A DNA stretch of 64,000 nt from Setophaga petechia (lineage: Eukaryota; Chordata; Aves; Passeriformes; Parulidae): NCBI GenBank assembly GCA_024362935.1, contig JANCRA010000119.1, positions 1,400,001-1,464,000 of the forward strand, in the 5' to 3' direction. Positions 55,360 through 64,000 of the stretch are shown here, one piece after another (the stretch's first letter is position 1; every line of letters starts with the position of its first letter). The translations under genes and the position numbers were made by a program. The notes under the pieces are model-generated. The model worked only from the letters and a program-made list of their open reading frames with translations, did no database searches and was not told the DNA's origin.

Positions 55360-58300
55360 GGGGAAGGGTTCAAAGCCCCAGTTATAACGCAAATAAAGTT
55401 TGAAGGAACAAATAAAATAGGAATAGGGGATGTTCTATTAGTTCCAGAACAAACGGGAAATTTATTAGGACAGAATTTAGAGGTGCAGTTTGACATTGGA
55501 ATGCCCCCAGAGGAAGGGAAAATGGCAGTTCAGCTTCTCCAATAAAGGGAAGAAAATTAGGAGAAAATTCATGAGATGGTGTGGGCAAAAACAAACAAAC
55601 AAACAAACAAAAAAGACATAAATTAAACACGAAACCTATAGTAATAAAAATAGTTAATGAGAACCATCCAGTTCAGGTATGATAAATCCACTCTCCCTGG
55701 AGGGGAGATGAGGACTGCAGCCATTGATCCAGCCCCTGCTTGAGGACGGGACCTTAGAATCATGTATGTCCCCCCATAATGCACCCATATCACCAGTAAA
55801 GAAGTCAGATGGGACTTACAGGCTTGTCCAAGATTTAAAAGAAAAGAATGAAAGAGCCGTGAATTGATACCCAGTAGTGCCTAACCCCTATACACTACTG
55901 AGTAATATCCCCCCAGCACACCAGTGGTTTATCATGATAGACCTAAAAGATGCTTTTTGGGTGTGTCTGCTGGCAGAGGAAAGAGGGATATACTTGCCTT
56001 TGAATGGGAGGACCCCGATTCCAGGAGGAAGCAACAACTTTGATGGACTGGGTTACCCCAAGGGTTTTCAGAATCCCCGCACCTGTTTGGTCAAACCCTA
56101 GGAGAAGTAACACAACTCTTCTCCATTAAACCTGAGATAAAGCTCATCCAGTATATGGATGATTTCCTTCTCTCAGGACAGGAAGAAAACAAAGTTCAAG
56201 AATCCACCATAGTGTTGTTAAATTTTCTAGGAAACCAAGGACTTCGAGTATCAAAAGGGAAACTCCAATTTGTAGAGCGGGAAGTAAAATTCCTAGGATA
56301 TGTGATTTGTCAAGGGAGCTGGCGGCTGAGCCCTGAGAGAATTACGGGGATAGTCTCAGTCCCATGGCCGAAAACTAAGAGGGAAGTCAGAAGGTTTTTA
56401 GGCTTGTTGGGATACTGTACGCTATGGATTGAAGGATACACACAGGCCATCAAGTTCTTGTATGAAAAGTTAGTAGAAGAAGAGATTAGGTGGGAAAAAG
56501 ATGATGAGCAAAAGTTTGAAGATTTAATTCAAAAATCAGTCAGTGCACTGTCATGGAGTCTTCCTGCTTTAGACAAACCTTTTTATCTGCTTGTAGATGT
56601 AGAAAGAGGGGTAGGACATGGAGTATTAGCCCAGGACTTGGGAGGATCCAGGAAACCAGTGGCCTGTTTGTCAAAACTGCAAGACCCTGTTAGGTGGGGG
56701 CAGCCAACATGCATTCAGCAGTGGCAGCAACTGCCCCACTTGCAGAGAAAAGCAAAAAATTAACCTTTGGGAGAAAACTGAAAGTATACACGCCTCACTC
56801 AGTTAGAAGCATCCTAAGCCAAAAGGCTGAGAAATGGCTCACTGATTCCTGAGTGTTAAAATATGAAGCCATCTTAATAAATAGTGATTTAGAGCTGATC
56901 GTGAGTAACCAACTCAACCCTGCCCAGTTTTTGTATGGAGAACCAGATGAGGAACTAATACATAATTGCCTAGAGGTTATGAACTATCAAACTCAAATAA
57001 GAGAGGACCTAACAGATCAACCACTCCAAGGTGGAAAACAATTGTACATCGATGGATCTTCACGGGTAATAAAGGGGCACAGGGTATTGGGGTACACTAT
57101 AGTGCATGAAGGGTTGGTAGCCATACAAAAGGGAAAGTTACCTTCCAACTGGTCAGCCCAAGGTGTGAGTTGAATGCCCTAAAACGAGCTCTGGAAACAT
57201 TAGCACAGAAAAGGGGAACAATATATACAGGACTCAAAATGCACTTTTGGAGTAGTGCATATCTTTGGAAAAATTTGGGAAGAGAGTGGGCTATTAAATT
57301 CAAAGAGAAAGAGACTGATTCACAAAAAATTTCTTTTAGAAGAGTTAGAAACCTTACAATTACCAGAGGAAGTAGCAGTGGTATATATATTGAAAGACAT
57401 CAAAAACAGGTGCAAGGGAACAATTTAGCCAATTTAGAAACTAAAAATGCAACTGAATCAGAGACAGAAAAACTAATAATTGTATTAACACCCATGAGAG
57501 AAATGCACAAAGTCCCTGTATTCAGTGGGATTAAAGAGGAAGAACTCCTTAAAATAGGAACTAAGAAAGATAATAAAGGGAAATGGAGATTTGCAGATGG
57601 GAGGCAAATGTTAAATAAACCCCTTGCCAAGAAAATGCTAGAAGGCATACATGAAACAACACACTGAGGTACCCAAGTGCTAAGTGATCAGTTTCTAAGG
57701 GATTGGGGATGCATAGAAATTTTTGGATGGATAAACAAGTAGCTGAATGGTGTGTGATATGTCAACAAGTGAATAAGAAAATCATGAGGAAAACACCCAG
57801 GGGAGGGTGAGAACTGCCTTATGGCCCTTTCAAAACATCCAAGTAGACTTTACTGAGCTTCCCCAGGCACAAGGATGGAAGTTTTTGCCAGTGATAGTAG
57901 ATCACTTGACTCATTGGGCAGAGGTGGTACCCATTGTGAAACCCAATGCCAATGGTGTGAGTAAAACACTTCTAGAATCGGTCATTCCCCAATATGGGAT
58001 CGCAAACAGGATTGATTCAGACTGGGGAATTTATTTCACATTGAAGATATGGCAGAAAGTTGTTCAGGCCCTGGAATTAAAATGGGAATTACACACTCCA
58101 TGGCATCCACAGAGTTCTGGATGGGTTGAGAGAATGACTCAAACTCTTAAAAGAGGTCTAGTTAAGCTAATGATTGAAACCCAAATGTCATGGATAAAAT
58201 GTCTCCCTTTGGCCTTGTTAAGAATTGGAAGCCAACCCCAGTCAGATCTGGGGGTGTCACCCTATGAGAAGATGTTTGGGTTACCCTTCCTGACCTTACC

Positions 58301-58720
58301 CCAGAAGGTTGCCACCTATGAGGAAGGGGAACCAATGCCAAGAAATAAGCGATATCTATAGCACAAACCTTAGAAGGGCTAAGACATAAAGGGGCAATTC
58401 CTCAAACTACCACCCTGGATTTCACAATCCATAATAATAATCCTGGGGATTGGGTGATGATCAAATCATGGAGAGATCAGCCTCTATCTCCTCAGTGCAG
58501 GTCCCTTTCAGGTACTGCTCCCCACCGAATTGGCCGTGCGAACTGCAGAGTGGGGACGGACTCATGGCAACAGAGTCAAAGGCCCAGTAGAAGAATCCAA
58601 AGAATGGACTGTAACATCCAGGCTGGGTGAAACAAGATTGACTCTCAAGCAGAGACTGAGAGACAACCAGAAAAACACCAAGACACCCAAAAAGTAGAGT
58701 CAAACTTCCACCAACCAGCT
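55360..58720 (+). pseudogene. pol: Class I (gamma-like) ERV pol remnant
   Basis: RT lies at about 55,690-56,760: VPNPYTLLSNIPPAHQWF, IDLKDAFW, and IQYMDDFLLSG near 56,150, followed by thumb and connection. A short RNase H part (LYIDGSSRVI near 57,050) follows. Integrase: CVICQQVNKK near 57,760, then QVDFTEL, IDSDWGIYF and WVERMTQ as D, D, E (57,807-58,361), and the C-terminus to about 58,700 in another frame. gag and most of env are absent, with many stops and shifts. The fit is to gammaretrovirus-like avian ERVs. Confidence 0.88.
55588..55613. repeat. (AAAC)n simple repeat
   Basis: Five to six AAAC units. Confidence 0.9.
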
Positions 58721-58849
58721 TGAGAACTCTTCCTGTTTTAATGGGTGAGAATTACCAGCATCTGTTGAGGGGAAGTACACAAGAGAGTGTAAAAGGTCAT
58801 GGGGAAGCTTCTTTAAGAAAATAAGAAAAAGGAACGAGGGCAAGACTGG

Positions 58850-59113
58850 GTTGGCCCCTTTGTTTGCTACCAAGAAGGCTCCATAGCCCTGCTGTGGGTA
58901 GCAACCCTGTAGGCATGGTAAAGTAGGGACAAAAGGCCATACCAGACCTCTATAATTCCTCAGTTGTCTTTTAATTCAGCAGGGACTGGAGGGCAGGACC
59001 GAGTTGGCCTCTGTACTCACCCCTAAGATACACCAGCTATGGGTAGCAGCCACACAGGCACGGTAGATGGGAGTCAAAGTCATACTGGACCTCTGTGATG
59101 TCCTTTTGTCCAT
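58850..59113 (+). repeat. Tandem duplication of about 145 bp in the class I ERV 3' region
   Basis: 58,850-58,975 and 58,995-59,113 share GGGCA.GAC.G.GTTGGCC, CTGTGGGTAGCA.CC and CCATAC.GACCTCT blocks in the same order. Confidence 0.65.
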
Positions 59114-59639
59114 TCCAAATAAGTGTGTCTAAGGAAAACCTGAAACTTTTTCTCCTTTTACCACTGTCCTTGCCCACATCAACAGATGCTGGTATGACTC
59201 ATTCAAGAGAGAGATAATTTTTTTTAATTAATTGTTTGAGCAAAATTACTTCTAGAAAAAGAAAAGCGGAGCTTGTTATAGATGAGTAATCCTAGGGTTG
59301 CCTCACAATTAAGGGGTGAATATTAAATATATGTTAAGAGAAGTTTTGTAGATGTATAGTTATCCTTCCTCTCCCCTTGCATTGTTATCACAGGATGGCC
59401 TCATGTGGCGGTGCCGAATCCGAGCCCGGCTGGCTCCACAGAATGCACAGCTCACAGCCTGGGTTTGGGGCACAAGCAGCTGCAAGTCCCAGGACCTCCG
59501 GCAAGAGCAAGCTGGGAGTTCAGTGCCCTCTTTGGAGCTCCCTCCACGTCGGTGGTGGAGGAGGCAGCTCCAGCAGGCCAAGAGGCAGAAACGACAACAA
59601 CACGATGGAGGTGAAAAGAGCAGGCGTGAGGCAGCAGTC
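59114..59639. other. Unassigned ERV-flanking sequence
   Basis: No coding domain was seen. Confidence 0.4.
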
Positions 59640-60240
59640 CTCCACAGCAAGGGATAAGGTTTACTCAGGGAGATGAAGGGTACAGAGGGGAAGGGTGGCT
59701 GCAGAGAACTGCCCCGAGGGGTGGGGCGAACATAACATATATAGAGGGACCAGGGGGAGGTGAACCCCTTCCCCTGGCCAATGAACTTAACACCGAACAT
59801 AACTGACAGGGGGCAATGACAAATGAAACAACATTAGGGGAGGGCCAGCTCTCCCCTGCCCAATCACCCTCTGCCCTGGGGAGATGGTTCTGGAAAGGGA
59901 GGCAGGGGCAAAGAGTGACAGGCAGGGAGGCTGACAACTGAAATTACAAAGGAGGGGGCAACTAGATACAAAAAGGCGGGAGTATCCTAGCAACTAAATG
60001 ATGGACAGCTCTGCTGAGGGAAAAACAGGGGGAGGGGAAACCCGGCAAGCACCATCTTAAACAAGTAAAACCAATACCTTACAATACAATAAATTAAAGG
60101 CGAACTGAGCTGGGGAGGGGGAGGGAGACTGCGGGGGCACACCGCAACAGCCTCAGTAGTCAGGGCATTTGGGAGGGTTGGCTTGTTGCTATGGCAGCAC
60201 CTGACCTCCAATCAAGGTGTAAGACAGTGATCTCCACCTC
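59640..60240 (-). repeat. LTR-like sequence (candidate)
   Basis: On minus a TATA box (CCTCTATATATG near 59,740) is followed about 80 bp on by a polyadenylation-like GAGTAAACC. Boundaries are unclear. Confidence 0.4.
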
Positions 60241-60440
60241 TGGACAGTGAAGATGGAGTCGATTGACGAGACTTCGGGAGGGGCTAGAGGTATAAAAGAC
60301 AGAACATTCATTTGTAGATGAGCACATGGTGACTGAATCCTTTGCTCCTGGTGCTGTATTCCTTATTCAGTCCTCTGTTGTATTTTGATAAGGTCTTAAT
60401 AAACCATTTAAATTTTTGAAAGTGAAAATGGTTTCTCACA
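60241..60440 (+). repeat. LTR-like promoter and polyadenylation segment
   Basis: TATAAAAG at 60,291 and AATAAA at 60,398-60,403 are 107 bp apart, the layout of a retroviral R region. Confidence 0.5.
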
Positions 60441-60789
60441 TGGGGTTGGGGAATGTGGGGCAAGGTTGTCCACACTGGGTCACCTCTCAGGATACAACTT
60501 CTCTGGCCTGGCCAGACCTCTTCAGGAGAGACGTTGGATCAATATCAATCACAGAGTGCTGCAATCACCTCTTCTCTAAAGAGCACAGTAATAAAAAGCA
60601 CCCTCTTTAAGATAGGAATACATATTTCTTAGAAGCTCTTTGAAATATTTCTCCAAAACTGTAAAAGAAAATCTGCCAAATGAACTGCACAAGAGCAGAG
60701 GGAAATCAAGGCAGAGCCATGGTTTGTAGGACTTACTTGATCCTAATGAGCCCTGTGGTGCATTTGGAGCTGAGCCCTGCTGGAACCTC
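60441..60789. other. Unassigned sequence
   Basis: No feature is recognised. Confidence 0.4.
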
Positions 60790-61310
60790 AGGGCCTGAGA
60801 GGAGATTGCACAAACTTTTCCAGGAGTCAAAGTCAGAGGAGAAACTCAGAGTGTCTCAAAGCATGAATGTGTCCCACCGAGGTCCATCCCAAACACAGGG
60901 TCCACATGGACTCCTTAGAGGGGAGAATTGGAGGCCAGAATTGGACAAAACACCTCTCAGAGATTCATAGCAGAAAGGAACATTCAAAGTACCTTAAAAA
61001 CCTTGAGTATCACAAGGCATTAATGAGCCCCACTGAGTGTCAGTACAAAAGTCTCAAGGGACCCGTTAGAGCAGATAATTGGGACCATGATTGCACAAAC
61101 CTCTCACAAAGTCTGTCTCAAAAGGGAAACACCAAGTACCTTAAAATAACCTAAGTACTTTGAAGCATTAATGAGCCCCACTGAGTGTTGCTACTGACAA
61201 AGCCTCTCCAGGGACTAATTAAAACAGATAATTGGAGGCCATGATTGCACAAAACTCTCAGAGAGTCCAAGGCAAGAGCCAAACCCAAAGTCCTTTGAAA
61301 AACCTGCAGT
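60790..61310. repeat. Decayed tandem repeat, about 140-156 bp units, 4 copies
   Basis: The block CACAAA(A/C)CTCTCA..GAGTC recurs near 60,803, 60,942, 61,090 and 61,246, each with AAAGTACCTTAAAAA, GCATTAATGAGCCCCACTGAGTGT and AGATAATTGGAGGCCA in fixed order. Confidence 0.85.
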
Positions 61311-62640
61311 CCCTGCAGGGAGCATGAAGGAGCCCCCAGGGCCATTCCTGCCCAAGGCTCCCCAGGGACTCCTTCTAGCAGATCCTTGAGGCCACTGGGA
61401 TGTGGGCTAGGGGGGGATGCTGAGGGCAGGACAAGGGGCTGACAGTGCCCAGCCTGGCTGGGGCTGTGCCAGGAGGCCCCAGGGCCTCAGGACAAGGTGT
61501 CTCCTAACAGCCCTTGGTGGCACAGACCCTGCTGTGCCCCAGGGCACCAAGACTTGGCTTCTCTTTGTCCCTACCTGTCATCACTGCCTGCAGTTCTCTG
61601 CTCTGCCTGGGGTCTGGGGACACTTTCTCAGTCATGTTCCTCAGTGGTACCCATTAAAAGTCCAAGAAACTTTGGAGTTGGATTCTGACTTGGAGTTCTG
61701 GAGAGGTTTCTTCAGCACCCTCTCAGGGACTGATGTTCAGGGCCTCAGCACAAAACCCCAGAGGCTCATTGAAGTCCTTGTGCTGTGTCTGTGCTGCTGA
61801 GCTGGGCTGGGCTCCTAGCACAGAGGCAGCTCCTGGTAACCAAGAAGAGTTTCAAAAGCACATTTCTCTTGATGAGCAGCTCTTCTGCCAGCCCAGCAGG
61901 GCTGGGGCACTGCCTGCAGCCAGCCCGGGCACAGCACAGAGGCACAGAGGGGTTAAACTCAGCCTGGGCTGGGAGCACAGAGCAGAGCTCACTCAGGGCT
62001 CACTAGAGCAGTAATCACCCCAGGCTTTGAAACAGTCATTCCCTAGCTGTGGGAAGAGAAGCTGCAGTTCCTGCAGGGATCTCCTGGAGCTGGCACATCC
62101 CACGGCTTTTAGGACCTTTCAGGAGCTCTCTCAGAGCTGCTCCAGGGCAGGGCTGTGGCCCTAGGGCAGGGCTGGCTTTCCCTGCTGCCCCAGCCCAGGC
62201 ACAGCCCAAGGCAGCTCCTGTTGCCGGGCTCTGCTGCAGGGCTGAGCAGCCGGGGCTGCAGCCAGGGGTGCCCAGGGCTGTCGGGCAGAGCAGGGTCCTG
62301 CAGCCCAGGGCGCTGTGTTGGGGCAGGGACTCTGCTGCCTGCCAGGGACAGCTCTCAGCCGGCCCGGGGAGCTGCTCCCAGCGCTGGGGAGAAGCTCTGG
62401 GGGGAAGGAGCTCCGGAGGTCACTTCCCAAAGAAGGTAAGCCTGGGATTGCTGTAAAGATCAGGAACTTTCCTGAGAGTGTTTTCAATTTCCTGCTTGGA
62501 GAAGGATGGGAATGTTGGGGTCATGACAAAAATATTTTTTCATTTTATACAATTTCCATATATTTGTAGCTCTATAAATTACTATTATATAGTTATAAAT
62601 CTATAATCCTTACTTTACTGTGTAACACTCTTAATAAACT
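61311..62640. other. Unassigned sequence; GC-rich to 62,450
   Basis: Frames up to 135 codons on both strands look compositional. No exon or RNA gene is recognised. Confidence 0.4.
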
Positions 62641-62935
62641 CTAATAAACTACTATTATATACTTCTATAACTATAATCCTTAATTAATTCTAGTATGTTC
62701 CCTAGCCTTTTTCTTTGATTTTAGAACAATAAGCTGTCTAAATGCATTCCTGAAATACTATAGTATACAATACATATAGTATCCTGTATAGTCTTATTAT
62801 CAGGAAGAGAACCTACAAGAAGTACATTTTTGTTTTTGACCACAGTATGAACAGTCATAACAAAAAGTGAAGGCAAAGAAGCCTTTGCACCTACTCCAAT
62901 GGGTTGAGCCAGGGGTGTGTAACCGGGCTAAGTGA

Positions 62936-63020
62936 ATCTCCTATTGGATGTTCCTGTTAAATATGATAATTAATCAATCTCCTATTGGATGTTCCTGTTA
63001 AATATGATAATTAATCAATC
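62936..63020. repeat. 41-bp direct repeat, 2 copies
   Basis: CTATTGGATGTTCCTGTTAA begins identical units at 62,941 and 62,982. AATAAA follows at 63,023, so this may be an LTR promoter repeat. Confidence 0.85.
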
Positions 63021-63197
63021 TTAATAAATTGCTGAAATCAGGCCCCGGGTGTGCCCCGTCCCCACTGGGACACCTGGAAGCTTCCAATGAAGGTCTGGTT
63101 TTTACTTTACTGTTCTAACACTGTTGCAAGGGGTTTTTTCTCTTTTGATTATAGACAACAAGGGGACGAGAGAAGCAGAACAGGAATACAGCAGAAT

Positions 63198-63262
63198 TGT
63201 AATCCCAGAATCACAGAGCATTCTGAGTTAAAAGGGACACACAGGATCATCAAAAGAATGCC
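63198..63262 (-). mobile_element. CR1 LINE 3' fragment
   Basis: CCAGAATCACAGAGCATTCTGAGTTAAAAGGGAC..ACAGGATCATC is the reverse complement of a CR1 3' end, with a short indel. Confidence 0.65.
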
Positions 63263-63302
63263 TGAACATTTACAGAGACTCCAGAACTGTAACTTTGGGT
63301 AG

Positions 63303-64000
63303 TCAGTCTCTCTGCTGGGAGCTTCCCAAAGGGCCCTCAGCCACTCCTCAGCCCTGGACAGCAGCAGCATCACCTTCGCAGGGCCCAGCAGGGCTCTCCT
63401 GAGCTGCCCTTGCCCAGCTGCACACAGAGCCTGCCCCAGCCAGGGCCCTGCACACAGGCAGGTTTCTGTAGGGCCGGGCCAGGGCACACAGGCTGGGATG
63501 GGCTCTGTGAGGGCTGGCAGGGACAAGGCTCCTCTCAGCAGGGAATGTCCAGGCCCAGGGAGATGTTCAGGAAGGAGAGGGGGCTGAAGAGAGCAGTGCT
63601 GGGGGCAGGAGGGCACTGTTGGTGTGTGGGAGGTGCTGGGCACAGCTGGGCACAGGAACACTGTCCTGAGTGCCCGGCTGCCTCTGCCCTGCCCTCTCAG
63701 GCACAGCACCACAACATCTTCTCTTGGTTCTGCACAGCCCTGATATTGTCACTGTTATCTGCTGCTCTCAGGGAGGCTCTGGCATTTGCAGCAGCTGAGT
63801 CAGGCACTGCCCTTGGCATTCCTACCAGGCAGGGCTGTCCATGGGAATGGGGTGTCCAAGCTTCCCTTGCACCTGTGGGGCTGTGGGCAAAGCCATCCAT
63901 GGGAAAGGGGAATGAGCTGAGCCCCCCTCCCTGAGATCCCATCATGGGCACAGCCAGGGATCTCCTTGCTGTGTCCTTCCAAGCTCTGAGCTGCCCTCCT
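63303..64000. other. Unassigned sequence to the window end
   Basis: GC-moderate with chance frames. Nothing is recognised. Confidence 0.4.

Noticed and set aside
1..64000. CRISPR arrays, bacterial operons, tRNA genes
   Set aside because: Direct repeats found are minisatellites without spacer structure, and only PBS complements of tRNAs were seen, no tRNA fold.

Overview
The window looks like repeat-rich, heterochromatin-like DNA from a bird, most likely a songbird. The basis is avian-type CR1 LINE 3' ends, class I, II and III endogenous retroviruses (ERVs) of avian type, an A-clade R2 retrotransposon with three zinc fingers, and intron-bearing HYDIN-like exons. Nothing here is prokaryotic. 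Placement next to or inside a dead rDNA block, or on a degenerate chromosome such as W, is inference only.

Layout. (1) 1-10,586: three R2 non-LTR retrotransposons, all on the minus strand, head to tail and with no 28S sequence between them. The two left copies are broken; the right copy (R2-C) keeps an uninterrupted 1,228-residue ORF. (2) 10,587-11,377 and 19,245-19,923: a decayed 28S rRNA gene on the minus strand. R2-C joins it at (minus a few bases) the canonical R2 site. (3) 11,378-19,244: an almost complete ERV on the plus strand, inserted in that 28S gene with a 6-bp target duplication (CCCCCA). Its 290-bp LTRs differ at 3 positions. It has alpharetrovirus-like gag-pol and a gamma-type env, with seven in-frame stops and no frameshift. 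(4) 19,924-20,576: one HYDIN exon plus its flanking intron, abutting the rDNA. (5) 20,577-27,934: a decayed betaretrovirus-like ERV on the minus strand with a dUTPase and two nested LTRs. (6) 27,935-43,990: a HYDIN-like gene on the minus strand. Eight exons plus one charged-repeat exon are recognised, some in frame and some broken, among minisatellites and LTRs. Its first visible exon duplicates the one at 19,930. (7) 44,160-48,240: solo LTRs and CR1. (8) 48,241-55,350: an ERVL (class III) provirus with an extra hydrophobic ORF before gag, linked to gag by an ATGA stop/start overlap, and with two LTRs of different families. (9) 55,360-58,720: a class I (gamma-like) pol remnant. (10) 58,850-64,000: LTR pieces, a decayed ~148-bp tandem repeat, a CR1 piece and unassigned DNA.

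How the parts relate. The rDNA fragment is a landing pad: R2 entered at its specific 28S site, possibly as a concatemer or by repeated entry at the same half-site, and later an ERV entered the same gene. The HYDIN-like copies look like a segmental duplication cut by the rDNA junction on one side and by an ERV on the other. The least ordinary items are the R2 trimer with its intact member, the complementarity between the R2 5' end and 28S, the pre-gag ORF of the ERVL, and the 35-bp perfect inverted repeat in the beta-like gag.
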